NCBI RefSeq assembly: GCF_030371825.1
Contig: NZ_JAUDDM010000001.1
Origin: Collinsella sp944321445
GTDB taxonomy: Bacteria; Actinomycetota; Coriobacteriia; Coriobacteriales; Coriobacteriaceae
Length of the DNA stretch: 64,000 nt
Direction: 5' to 3' (one strand)
Part shown: piece after piece, positions 51,578-59,458 of the stretch
Position numbering within the stretch: the first letter of the stretch is position 1
How the letters are laid out: each line of letters starts with the position of its first letter
Made by a program: the position numbers and the translations under genes
The notes under the pieces: generated by a model
The model's input: the letters and a program-made list of their open reading frames with translations, nothing else
Told to the model about the DNA's origin: nothing
The model's database searches: none

Positions 51578-51961
51578 CTACTCCTCCCCCAAAACGCGGC
51601 GACGAAGCATCTTGGTCTGTGCGCGCTGACGCTTATCCGCCAGACGACGACGCTTGGCCGAGGCAGGCACCTTCGTTTTCTTGCGGCGCTTGGGCGGACG
51701 TGCCCGCTGCTCGAAATGCTCGCGCAGCTTGGCGATGCACCTCGCCCGGTTCTGAAACTGACTTCTGCTTTCACGCGAGGTGACTATGATTCCCGTGGGC
51801 ACATGGCGCATGCGCACGGCAGAATCGGTCGTGTTCACGCCCTGCCCGCCCGGACCATGAGCATGAAACACCTGCACCTCGCAGTCCCGCGCAATCTCGT
51901 CCGCCGACATCGCCGCAAATGCCGCAAAGTCCCTATGCGTCAGCTTCCGCTCCTCGTCCAC
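51578..51961 (-). CDS. release-factor-like protein with GGQ motif
   Basis: The 127-residue protein has the RF-1 catalytic domain (VFHAHGPGGQGVNTTDSAVR near residues 32-51, with GGQ) and a very basic C-terminal tail (PPKRRKKTKVPASAKRRRL). The codon-recognition domains are absent. This matches small rescue-type hydrolases such as ArfB/YaeJ or the stand-alone peptide chain release factor-like group. It probably frees stalled ribosomes. A GTG at 51961 follows GGGAGG; the longer frame would add a hydrophobic segment without a binding site. Confidence 0.85.
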   Translation of the reverse strand: MDEERKLTHRDFAAFAAMSADEIARDCEVQVFHAHGPGGQGVNTTDSAVRMRHVPTGIIVTSRESRSQFQNRARCIAKLREHFEQRARPPKRRKKTKVPASAKRRRLADKRQRAQTKMLRRRVLGEE

Positions 51962-52084
51962 ACACGCCACCTCCCACAAGAAGCAAGAGAGATTCCCGAT
52001 TATGCCGAGAGCTCCCAGAAGAATAAGGCCAAGCATCACCCGCGTGCGGCAGGCTGACCCGACCTCATTCCAATAGCCGGTTCC

Positions 52085-52163
52085 CAGGTGCCGCAGGTTG
52101 CCGCGAAAGAGGAGGGAGCACGCCTTTGCGCGGCGACCGACGATTGAGCGGCAAGATGCGGTG
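52085..52163. repeat. structured 80-bp element, copy 2
   Basis: CCAGGTGCCGCA pairs with TGCGGTGCCTGG through Watson-Crick pairs and two U-G pairs. The inner TTGCCGC/GCGGCAA stem is as in copy 1 (26337-26419). It lies 13 bases after the xpt stop. Confidence 0.75.
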
Positions 52164-52175
52164 CCTGGAAGTCGG

Positions 52176-52754
52176 CTAAGCGAAGGTCAGTTCGCCAGTG
52201 TCCGAGTCCATCCCCACCAGGCGCGCCAGGCTCTCAACACGATAGCCGCGCTCGCGCAGCTTGTCGCCACCGCCCTGGAAGCCCTTCTCGATGGCGATGC
52301 CAATGCCCTCAACGGTCGCGCCGGCGCTCTCGACGATGGTGATGAGGCCCTCGAGGGCACAGCCGTTGGCCAGGAAGTCGTCGATGATGAGCACATGGTC
52401 GTCGGGGCTGAGGAAGCGCCTGCCCACGATGACGGGGAACTCGCGCTTCTTGGTGAACGAATAGATGGTGGTCGCGTACTGCTCACCGTCCAGGTTGATG
52501 GACTGGGCCTTCTTGGCGAAGACGACGGGCACGTTGCCGAAGTGTTGCGCAGCGATGCAGGCGATGCCGATACCGCTTGCCTCGATGGTCAGGATCTTGT
52601 TGATGGGAGCGCCCTCGAACAGGCGCGCCCACTCGGCGCCCATATGGTCGAACAGCTCGACGTCACACTGATGGTTGAGAAACGCATCCACCTTGAGTAC
52701 GTTCCCGGCCTTCACGATGCCGTCCTGGCGAATACGGTCCTCAAGCTCCTTCAT
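52176..52754 (-). CDS. xpt: xanthine phosphoribosyltransferase
   Basis: The 192-residue enzyme converts xanthine and PRPP to XMP. The PRPP loop is HVLIIDDFLANGCALEGLI near residues 122-140, and ILTIEASGIGIACIAAQHFG near residue 54 and RLFEGAPINK fit the Xpt family. AGGAGGGG precedes the ATG at 52754. It is monocistronic. A purine riboswitch, as in Bacillus xpt, is not seen upstream. It salvages xanthine, which the xanthine-dehydrogenase-like enzyme at 26-30 kb might otherwise produce or consume. Confidence 0.93.
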   Translation of the reverse strand: MKELEDRIRQDGIVKAGNVLKVDAFLNHQCDVELFDHMGAEWARLFEGAPINKILTIEASGIGIACIAAQHFGNVPVVFAKKAQSINLDGEQYATTIYSFTKKREFPVIVGRRFLSPDDHVLIIDDFLANGCALEGLITIVESAGATVEGIGIAIEKGFQGGGDKLRERGYRVESLARLVGMDSDTGELTFA

Positions 52755-52879
52755 GGTGCAACCCCTCCTGCGCCTGCTGGCGCCCCATGCTTTCCCACTG
52801 TTGCAAAGCAGGATACCACGTCTGAACGCCACCGAACCCAAATGTGCGCAACAGGCAGCATGTTTGTTCTGCCGCTCGT

Positions 52880-52940
52880 CTGTCCCCTCTGGGGGCTGGG
52901 GTCCCAGGGGACATTTTGTCCTCTCCAGGAACAGGTCTGC
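52880..52940. repeat. GTCCCC-array element upstream of xpt
   Basis: CTGTCCCCTCTGGGGGCTGG, then GGGGACATTTTGTCCTC and GGAACAGGTCTGC. Copies also at 13128, 42949 and, inverted, 26226. Confidence 0.7.
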
Positions 52941-52986
52941 AACTGGGAACAGGCACGACCCCCCCCCCGCGCAGACGCTCCGGGAA

Positions 52987-53085
52987 GTTGTGAGCACTTC
53001 TGGCCAATCGAGCTCTGTTATGAGCACTTTTGGCCAACGAAACCCCGGGATAGTCTCAAAAACGTTGGCCGAAAGCGCACAGAAC
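52987..53085. repeat. three-unit TTGGCC array
   Basis: Units at 52987-53007 and 53017-53037 read one way (GAGCACTTYTGGCCAA) and the unit at 53065-53085 the other (TTGGCCGAAAGCGC then ACAGAAC). The last is identical to the unit at 706-726. Confidence 0.75.
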
Positions 53086-53130
53086 TCACGCGAGACACAG
53101 CCACCAGGCCGCTCCGTCCCACACCCCGGG

Positions 53131-53235
53131 ACCGAGGCCTGTCCCCAGAGAGGGCACTTTGGCCTCTCCCGCCCCCGTCCCCAGAGAGGCCAAAGTGGCG
53201 CGTGGCACCCCCGTCCCCAGAGAGGACATCCGGAG
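53131..53235. repeat. GTCCCC array, second type
   Basis: GGCCAAAGTGGCGCGTGG flanked by repeated CCCCCGTCCCCAGAGAGG; copies at 13346-13412 and 26262-26318. Confidence 0.75.
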
Positions 53236-53383
53236 AGGGCAGGCACGCAAAACGGAATACGCAAATGACCCCGTGCTACCGATCTGCAAAGGTGGCGTAG
53301 ATATTGTCTCGTGAAGCCCTTGGTACAAAAGACATTGCGCTACACTTCAGATGCGTCACTGTACCTAACAAAAAGGGGGCTTC

Positions 53384-54466
53384 ATGCTGAGGATCGGTCT
53401 TCTCACCAGCGGCGGCGATTGCCAGGCGCTCAACGCAACCATGCGCGGCATCGTCAAGACGCTCGAAAACAAGGTCGGCAAGGACAATCTCGAGATCTAT
53501 GGCTTCGAAGACGGCTACCAGGGCCTCATCTACGGCCGTTTCCGCATCATGACCCCTCATGACTTCAGCGGAATCCTCACGCGCGGCGGCACCATCCTGG
53601 GCACGAGCCGCACCCCGTTCAAGATGCTCGACACCCCTGAGGCCGACGGCGTGCAGAAGGTCCCGGCCATGGTCCAGACCTACCACAAACTGCAGCTCGA
53701 CTGCCTGTTCATGCTGGGCGGCAACGGCTCCACCAAGACCGCCAATCGCCTGTCCGAGGAGGGCCTGAACGTCATCGCCCTGCCTAAGACCATCGACAAC
53801 GACACCTGGGGCACCGAGAGGACCTTCGGTTTCTCGAGCGCCGTCGAGGTGGCAACCGAGTGCATCGATAACATCCACACTACCGCTTCGAGCCACGGCC
53901 GTGTGTTCGTCATCGAGATCATGGGCCACAAGGTCGGCTGGATCCCGCTGTATGCGGGCGTTGCCGGCGGTGCGGACGTCATCCTCATCCCCGAGATTCC
54001 CTTCGACATGAAAAACGTCATCTCCACCATCGAGCGCCGCATGGAGCGCGGCAGCCGCTTCACCATCGTTGCGGTCGCCGAGGGCGCCATCTCCAAGGAG
54101 GACGCAAAGCTCTCCAAGAAGGAGTACAAGAAGAAGCTTGCTGCCCGCACCTCCCCCTCCATCGTCTATGACATCGCCAAGGAGATCGAGGAGAAGACCG
54201 GCCGCGAGACCCGCGTCGCCATCCCCGGCCATACCCAGCGCGGCGGCGAGCCCGACGCCCAGGACCGCGTGTTCGCCACGCAGTGCGGCGCCGAGGCTGC
54301 GCTCGGTTGCCTGCAGGGCGAGTTCGGCTACATGATCGCCCAGATTGGCGGCAAGATGACTCGCACGCCGCTCAAGGACGTCGCCGGCAAGCTCAAGTAC
54401 GTCGACCCCGAGTGCGACCTCATCCGCGAGGCCAAGGCGCTCGGCATCAGCTTCGGCGACGAATAA
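53384..54466 (+). CDS. pfkA: 6-phosphofructokinase (PfkA family)
   Basis: The 360-residue enzyme phosphorylates fructose 6-phosphate. It has RIGLLTSGGDCQALNATMRG at the start, LFMLGGNGSTKTANRLSEEG for the phosphate-donor site and VIALPKTIDNDTWGTERTFG for the sugar site; IPGHTQRGGEPDAQDR follows near the C terminus. The donor motif is GGNG with Gly (as in ATP enzymes), while PKTIDND has the Lys typical of pyrophosphate enzymes. The donor therefore cannot be assigned. AAGGGGG precedes the ATG; a terminator follows. Confidence 0.92.
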   Translation: MLRIGLLTSGGDCQALNATMRGIVKTLENKVGKDNLEIYGFEDGYQGLIYGRFRIMTPHDFSGILTRGGTILGTSRTPFKMLDTPEADGVQKVPAMVQTYHKLQLDCLFMLGGNGSTKTANRLSEEGLNVIALPKTIDNDTWGTERTFGFSSAVEVATECIDNIHTTASSHGRVFVIEIMGHKVGWIPLYAGVAGGADVILIPEIPFDMKNVISTIERRMERGSRFTIVAVAEGAISKEDAKLSKKEYKKKLAARTSPSIVYDIAKEIEEKTGRETRVAIPGHTQRGGEPDAQDRVFATQCGAEAALGCLQGEFGYMIAQIGGKMTRTPLKDVAGKLKYVDPECDLIREAKALGISFGDE

Positions 54467-54487
54467 GCAACGCATCGCCTTATGTTG

Positions 54488-54516
54488 CGGCCGCCCTTTG
54501 TGGGCGGCCGTTTTTC
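54488..54516 (+). terminator. pfkA terminator
   Basis: CGGCCGCCC-TTTGT-GGGCGGCCG followed by TTTTTC. Confidence 0.93.
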
Positions 54517-54669
54517 ATGTCCAGCGCAACCGGCGTGTGCATGTTATGGACCCGTTGCCAAGCTTTTGCAGCTATCTTCACCCTTTAGTTGAAGCATCTG
54601 GTTTCCCCAGCGTAAGGCGTCATAATAATCGTTTGGTTTTTTTCGAACACCCAATGGAGAAGGGGAACC

Positions 54670-55143
54670 ATGGCCAACGAAAAGAAGAGCATCGTTCAGG
54701 AATTTGTTGAGTTCATCAGCCGCGGCAACGTCGTCGACCTCGCCGTCGGTGTCATCATCGGTGGCGCGTTCACCTCTGTGGTGAACGCCCTCGTTTCCAC
54801 CATCATCCAGCCGCTGATTTCCGCCATCGGTGGCAGCCCCGAGGTCAAGGGCCTGTCGCTCGTCCTGAACGGCCAGACCATCGACTTCGGCGCCTTCATC
54901 TCCGCCGTCATCAGCTTCCTCATCACCGCTGTCGCCGTGTTCATCATCATCAAGGGCATGAACACCTTCAATGACCTCAAGGAGAAGGCCATCGAGAAGG
55001 CCGGCCTTGCCAAGAAGGCCGAGGAGGAGGCTGCTCCCGAGCCCCGCAAGTGCCCCTACTGCCAGCAGGAGATCGCGGACGACGCCACCCGCTGCCCGCA
55101 CTGCACCTCCAAGCTCGAGGGCTACAAGAACGCCGCCGAGTAA
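54670..55143 (+). CDS. mscL: large-conductance mechanosensitive channel with C-terminal zinc ribbon
   Basis: The 157-residue protein begins with the MscL N-terminal helix and TM1 (FVEFISRGNVVDLAVGVIIG), has the periplasmic loop (LSLVLNGQTIDFGAFISAVI) and TM2 (FLITAVAVFIIIKGMNTFND). After the usual C-terminal helix it adds CPYCQQEIADDATRCPHC, a zinc ribbon not present in the classic family. It opens under membrane tension to release solutes. GGAGAAGGGG precedes the ATG. It is monocistronic with a terminator. Confidence 0.94.
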   Translation: MANEKKSIVQEFVEFISRGNVVDLAVGVIIGGAFTSVVNALVSTIIQPLISAIGGSPEVKGLSLVLNGQTIDFGAFISAVISFLITAVAVFIIIKGMNTFNDLKEKAIEKAGLAKKAEEEAAPEPRKCPYCQQEIADDATRCPHCTSKLEGYKNAAE

Positions 55144-55171
55144 GCGCACATCGTTTGTTGCCGCGAGCACA

Positions 55172-55202
55172 AGCGCGGTTCCTTCGGGAGCCGCGCTTTT
55201 TT
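55172..55202 (+). terminator. mscL terminator
   Basis: AGCGCGGTTCC-TTCG-GGAGCCGCGCT followed by TTTTT. Confidence 0.93.
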
Positions 55203-55254
55203 GTTAGCTGGCTTCCGTGCAAGTTTGCGGTCGGCAGCTTTCGGCACGAGCGCG

Positions 55255-56196
55255 CTACAGCCCGCGGCGCTCGAGCCAACTGAGGATATCAGTCTGCACC
55301 TTGTCAGCAATCGGCTCGTTCAAGATCTCGTGGCGCGCGGCGGGATAGATGATCTCCTCGACGCGCTCAATCCCCGAGGCGCGGTATTCCTCAACCGCAC
55401 GGTGCACACCGCGCCCATACTCCCCCACCGGGTCGTCGCTGCCCGCAATGAACAGGATGGGGAGCTCATGCGGAATGCGCTCGGCCAACTTGCGGCGCTG
55501 CGCATCCATGACGAGCTGCGCCAACGTTCCGTAGGCGCCGACCGTGAACATCTGGCCGGACAGCGGGTCTGCTAGATACGCATCGACGACCGCAGGGTCG
55601 GTGGAGATCCAGTCCGCATCCGTACGCGCATCTTTGATGGAGCGGCCGAAGGCGCCCGCACCGAGCGCGTGCGCGACTTTGCTGACATGACGCTCTCCGC
55701 ATATGCGCGCCATGAAGCCGCAGTACAGCCGACCCGCCTCCGTGAGCGCCCGCGACTGCTGACCGGTGCCGCAGATGACGGCAGCGCGCACGCCGTACGC
55801 ATAGCGTGTAAGGTACACGCGGACGACGAAGCTGCCCATGGAATGACCGAAGAGCACATAGGGAGTCGCGATTCCCACCTGCGCTGTCGCCTGCATGCGC
55901 AGGGTGTGGACGTCCCTCACGAGCACATCCTCGCCTCGATGCAGGGGCATGTGGCCCAACTCAGCGTTCGAGAAAGCCGTGTGCCCGTGCCCCACGTGAT
56001 CGTTCGCGCACACGGCGAATCCGTGGGCGCAGAGAAACTTGACGAACGGCAGGTAACGCCCCGCATGTTCCGACATGCCGTGCACGATCTGCACAAGCGC
56101 ACGAGGATTGCTCTCGCAGCCTTCGGGCTCCCACAGCCATGCGCGCACGGTCGAGACGCCGTCGGCGCTGGGATAGGATATGGCTGTGATCTTCAT
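55255..56196 (-). CDS. alpha/beta hydrolase, monoacylglycerol lipase-like
   Basis: The 313-residue protein has the serine hydrolase fold of the lysophospholipase/monoacylglycerol lipase group. Seen: oxyanion region IVHGMSEHAGRYLPFVKFL, HVGHGHTAFS, nucleophile elbow VLFGHSMGSFVVRVYL with Ser in GHSMG, Asp in FIAGSDDPVGEYG and His in YPAARHEILNEP. No signal peptide, so it acts in the cytoplasm. Substrate is unknown. The structured element at 56371-56510 lies upstream. Confidence 0.88.
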   Translation of the reverse strand: MKITAISYPSADGVSTVRAWLWEPEGCESNPRALVQIVHGMSEHAGRYLPFVKFLCAHGFAVCANDHVGHGHTAFSNAELGHMPLHRGEDVLVRDVHTLRMQATAQVGIATPYVLFGHSMGSFVVRVYLTRYAYGVRAAVICGTGQQSRALTEAGRLYCGFMARICGERHVSKVAHALGAGAFGRSIKDARTDADWISTDPAVVDAYLADPLSGQMFTVGAYGTLAQLVMDAQRRKLAERIPHELPILFIAGSDDPVGEYGRGVHRAVEEYRASGIERVEEIIYPAARHEILNEPIADKVQTDILSWLERRGL

Positions 56197-56370
56197 GGCG
56201 CAGGCTCTCCTTGCGATCTCGATGTCCTCTTCCCCATCCTAGCGAGACGTCTGCCCTTCGTCCCTGCCGCATCGGCAACCGGTACTCCATGATTCCATCG
56301 CGACCGAAAGCATCTCGAGCGCCACGCGCGTCATCGACTGCCGCTCCGAGGTCCTCCCTACCTTCACCAA

Positions 56371-56510
56371 TGCAAAAAGTCGGGACTTTGGGCGGATTTT
56401 TAGCCCCGAGTCCAGACGACCACCCTTTTGACCTCGGCGTTTGTGCAGGTCCAGAAGCCGCCGATGCGGACCCGGGTCGAAAAATCCGCCCAAAGTCCCG
56501 ACTTTTTGCA
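56371..56510. repeat. 140-nt structured element, copy 2
   Basis: Thirty-one-base outer arms beginning TGCAAAAAGTCGGGACT are perfectly complementary. The interior shares TTTTGACCT, TTTGTGCAGGT and GCCGCCGATGCGG with copy 1 (32172-32310). It lies 75 bases after the metY stop. Confidence 0.85.
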
Positions 56511-56528
56511 GCGTCGCTCCGAAACGTA

Positions 56529-56561
56529 GGGAGCCGGCAGGCACGATACCTGCCGGCTCCC
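56529..56561. terminator. metY terminator-like hairpin
   Basis: GGGAGCCGGCAGG and CCTGCCGGCTCCC arms, 25 bases after the metY stop; no strong T-run (CTACGTTT on the minus strand). Confidence 0.6.
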
Positions 56562-56585
56562 TAAAACGAGCTGGAGTATACGGCG

Positions 56586-57866
56586 CTACACCGTGGCGAG
56601 CGCCTGCTCGACGTCGGCGATGAGGTCGGCGGTGTCCTCGATGCCGCAAGACAGACGCACCATATCGGGTGCGATGCCGGCTGCCTCAAGCTCCTCGTCG
56701 GTCATCTGGCGATGCGTGGCGTTGGCCGGATGCAGCACGCAGGTGCGCGCATCGGCAACGTGCGTGGCGATCTGGGCAACCTTCAGGCTCTTCATGAACT
56801 GCTCGGCTGCCGCACGACCGCCGTTGAAGCCGAAGCTCACGACGCCGCAGGTACCGTTGGGCATGTACTTCTGCGCGAGTTCGTGCCACGGGTCGCCGGG
56901 AAGCCCAGGGTACTTCACGAAGCGGACCTTGGGGTGCTGCGACAGGAACTCGGCCATAGCCTGGCCGTTCTTCACATGCTGCGGCATGCGCACGTGCAGG
57001 CTCTCGAGGCCCAGGTTGAGCAAAAACGCGTTCTGCGGCGACTGGATAGAGCCGAGGTCGCGCATGAGCTGCGAGGTCGCCTTGGTGATGAACGCGGCAC
57101 CCTGGCCAAACTTCTGGGTATAGACCACGCCGTGGTAGGTCTCGTCAGGCGTGGTGAGGCCAGGGTACTTGTCGGCGTGTTCGTCCCAGTTGAAGTTGCC
57201 GGAGTCCACGATGGCACCGCCCACCGCAGCGCCGTGGCCATCCATGTACTTGGTGGTGGAGTGCGTCACGATGTCGGCGCCCCACTCGATGGGACGGCAC
57301 ATCACGGGCGTCGGGAACGTGTTGTCGACGATCAGCGGCACGCCGTGCGCATGCGCGGCGTTGGCGAAGCGCTCGATATCGAGCACGTCGAGCGCCGGGT
57401 TGGCGATGGTTTCGCCGAAGACGGCCTTCGTGTTGGGCTGGAACGCGGCCTCGAGCTCCTCATCGGTGCAGTCGGGCGCCACAAACGTGCTCTCGACGCC
57501 CATGCGATTCATGGTGTGCGCGATGAGGTTGTACGTGCCGCCGTAGATGGCCGAGCTCGCCACCACGTGGTCGCCCGCGCCCAGGATGTTGAAGAGTGCG
57601 AAGAAGTTCGCCGCCTGACCGGAGCTCGTCAGCATGCCGGCCGTGCCGCCCTCGAGCTCGGCGATCTTCGCGGCAACGTAGTCGTTCGTGGGGTTCTGCA
57701 GGCGCGTATAGAAGTAGCCCGCCTCCTCGAGGTCGAACAGGCGACCCATGTGCTCGGAGGTGTCGTACTTCCAGGTGGTGGACTGGTAGATGGGCACCTG
57801 CCGGGGCTCTCCGTCACCGGGACGGTAGCCACCCTGCACGCAGGTCGTTCCGATATGCTCGGTCAT
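56586..57866 (-). CDS. metY: O-acetylhomoserine sulfhydrylase
   Basis: The 426-residue PLP enzyme makes homocysteine from O-acetylhomoserine and sulfide. The length and TTCVQGGYRPGDGEPRQVPI start fit MetY. PLP residues: YTRLQNPTNDYVAAKIAELE, IVDNTFPTPVMCRPIEWGAD and THSTTKYMDGHGAAVGG with the PLP lysine. Unlike the homologue at 9814-10905 all catalytic residues are present. It is monocistronic. An inverted repeat CGCCTTCGT/ACGAAGGCG lies at the expected transcription start (57913-57946). Confidence 0.95.
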   Translation of the reverse strand: MTEHIGTTCVQGGYRPGDGEPRQVPIYQSTTWKYDTSEHMGRLFDLEEAGYFYTRLQNPTNDYVAAKIAELEGGTAGMLTSSGQAANFFALFNILGAGDHVVASSAIYGGTYNLIAHTMNRMGVESTFVAPDCTDEELEAAFQPNTKAVFGETIANPALDVLDIERFANAAHAHGVPLIVDNTFPTPVMCRPIEWGADIVTHSTTKYMDGHGAAVGGAIVDSGNFNWDEHADKYPGLTTPDETYHGVVYTQKFGQGAAFITKATSQLMRDLGSIQSPQNAFLLNLGLESLHVRMPQHVKNGQAMAEFLSQHPKVRFVKYPGLPGDPWHELAQKYMPNGTCGVVSFGFNGGRAAAEQFMKSLKVAQIATHVADARTCVLHPANATHRQMTDEELEAAGIAPDMVRLSCGIEDTADLIADVEQALATV

Positions 57867-57912
57867 GTAGCGCTCCTTGATCGTGTGCTAGGTTATATGC
57901 CGAAGCACTGGA

Positions 57913-57946
57913 TACGCGCCTTCGTCGCAAGCGCAACGAAGGCGTA
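57913..57946. promoter_or_regulatory. inverted repeat at the metY transcription start
   Basis: TACGC-CTTCGT and ACGAAGGCGTA surround 10 bases. TATACG, part of the right arm on the minus strand, is the best -10 candidate; the transcript would begin within the hairpin. Confidence 0.45.
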
Positions 57947-58108
57947 TAGTCAGTGTTTCTAAGACAGGATACTGCACCTGCTGACAAGAACGCGGCGAAA
58001 TGAAAGATGTTTCGAACGTGCTTCCGTGCCGCCACCCCCTATGCACAGGAGCGCTGGCAAACGGTGCGCTATGATAGGTGAAAACCATCGCTTATGAAGG
58101 AACCTGCC

Positions 58109-58567
58109 ATGAACGACACCCAGAACCTGACCGATATCGCTCCGGAACTCGCGCAGAAGGCGATCGACCTTCGCGCTGAATACGGCTACAACTGCGCCCA
58201 GGCGGTCGCCTGCGCGCTGGCAGACGCTGTCGCAGCAGACTCTGCGAGCCTGTATGCATACACGGAGGGACTCGGCGCCGGCATGGGCGGACACACCGAA
58301 ACCTGCGGGGCAATCTCGGGCGCAATCGTAGCGTTGAGCGCCACCCTGACCGCCGGCATCGAAAAGCCCGGAACCACCAAGGGCAAAACCTACCAGCAGG
58401 TAAAAAAGGTCGTCGAGCGATTCCGCAAGCTCAACGGCACCACGCTTTGCGGAGAACTCAAAGGCATAGGAACGAAAGCGGGTATGCTCCGCACCTGCGA
58501 GGGCTGCATCGAAGACGCTGTGATCTTGGCGTGCTCCGTGCTCGACGAGGCGCGGTCCCCCCGCTAG
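58109..58567 (+). CDS. C_GCAxxG_C_C family redox protein
   Basis: The 152-residue protein has the C_GCAxxG_C_C pattern: YNCAQAVACALADAV near residue 30, ETCGAISGAIVALSATL near residue 73, TTLCGELKGIG and a final CEGCIEDAV. These spaced cysteines are thought to be redox-active or metal-binding. The role is unknown; such proteins are common in anaerobes, often with oxidoreductases. The ATG at 58109 follows GAAGGAA. A TATGAT -10 candidate lies at 58070-58075. It is convergent with yigZ. Confidence 0.85.
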   Translation: MNDTQNLTDIAPELAQKAIDLRAEYGYNCAQAVACALADAVAADSASLYAYTEGLGAGMGGHTETCGAISGAIVALSATLTAGIEKPGTTKGKTYQQVKKVVERFRKLNGTTLCGELKGIGTKAGMLRTCEGCIEDAVILACSVLDEARSPR

Positions 58568-58579
58568 AGCGCTGCCGGC

Positions 58580-59215
58580 TTAGAACTCCGCGAAGCGGGC
58601 GTTTCCCACTTCAACATTTTCGCGACCGGCCATAAGCTCGGTCATGGCTGCGGTGAAGGCGGCTTCCTCCCCCGCCCGGAACACCAGGTGCATAAGGACC
58701 GAGTCGGTGAAGTCGGTCCCGGCAACGTGCGCGCCGGCGTTCTGGGCAACGTGGAGCACCTGCTCGTACTGCGGATACGCCACGCGCACCTCGACCGGCA
58801 CCACACTGGTCATCTCCACGAGCAGCCCCTCGGCGCGCGCGTTCTCCACAACAGCCTGAGCGGCCGCCGTGTACGCGCGCACGAGCCCTCCAGGCCCCAG
58901 CAGCGTCCCACCGAAATACCGCGTCGTCACGCAGCAGACGTTTTTCAGCCCGGCCCCACGCAGCACCTCAAGCGTCGGCAGACCGCTCGTGCGCTGAGGT
59001 TCTCCGTCATCGCTCGCCCGCTCGCGTCCGTCCACCAGAATCCATGCCGGCACGTTGTGCCGCGCATCATAATGCTTCGCACGAACCGCCGCCTGATGCG
59101 CCGACGCCTCCTCTTCAGACTCAACATGTACCAGCTGCGCGATGAACCGGCTTTTACGGTCCACGAACTCCCCGCAAGCCTCAACCCCAGCCCTCAGAGT
59201 GATGTAACTCTCCAC
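58580..59215 (-). CDS. yigZ: YigZ/IMPACT family protein
   Basis: The 211-residue protein has the UPF0029 N-terminal domain: SRFIAQLVHVESEEEASAHQ, HNVPAWILVDGRERASDDGE and TTRYFGGTLLGPGGLVRAYT, followed by an EF-G domain IV-like C-terminal part. The function is uncertain; it may act on the ribosome or proteolysis. The start is a GTG at 59215 after GAGAGG, since the longer frame would read through an inverted repeat and has no binding site. Confidence 0.88.
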   Translation of the reverse strand: MESYITLRAGVEACGEFVDRKSRFIAQLVHVESEEEASAHQAAVRAKHYDARHNVPAWILVDGRERASDDGEPQRTSGLPTLEVLRGAGLKNVCCVTTRYFGGTLLGPGGLVRAYTAAAQAVVENARAEGLLVEMTSVVPVEVRVAYPQYEQVLHVAQNAGAHVAGTDFTDSVLMHLVFRAGEEAAFTAAMTELMAGRENVEVGNARFAEF

Positions 59216-59263
59216 GCAGCACCTCTCAGCACGAAAATACCGTCTCAACCCACTATAAACCAA

Positions 59264-59301
59264 GGGGACGGGGCCTTTGCAACCGCAAAGGCCCCGTCCC
59301 C
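59264..59301. repeat. perfect 17-bp inverted repeat, GGGGAC type
   Basis: GGGGACGGGGCCTTTGC, AACC and the complement, between yigZ and the DUF47 gene. It resembles the other GGGGAC hairpins. Confidence 0.8.
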
Positions 59302-59367
59302 GCCAGGTCGCAGGCAGCACCACGCCACGACCCAAACCCTAGCCCCGAATCAGCCAAGGGAGATGAA

Positions 59368-59443
59368 GCGGGCCCATGGTCGGGTTTTCGCGATTCCGCA
59401 GGCCGCAGGCCGAGGACAAGCGAAAACCCGACCATGGGCCCGC
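59368..59443. repeat. perfect 24-bp inverted repeat downstream of the DUF47 gene
   Basis: Arms GCGGGCCCATGGTCGGGTTT and on are exact complements around 28 bases. It ends 16 bases from the DUF47 stop, so it is another 3'-end structure. Confidence 0.85.
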
Positions 59444-59458
59444 ATAGGTTCGTCCCCC

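Larger units (their letters stand above)
52755..53383. other. 629-base divergent region of xpt and the phosphofructokinase gene, repeat-rich
   Basis: No gene is seen. It holds a GTCCCC array (52880-52940), a three-unit TTGGCC array (52987-53085), a second array (53131-53235) and, at the right, a TACACT -10 candidate near 53341 for the phosphofructokinase gene. Confidence 0.7.

Noticed and set aside
52755..53383. Purine riboswitch upstream of xpt
   Set aside because: No conserved purine-aptamer core could be found; the stretch is made of repeats.
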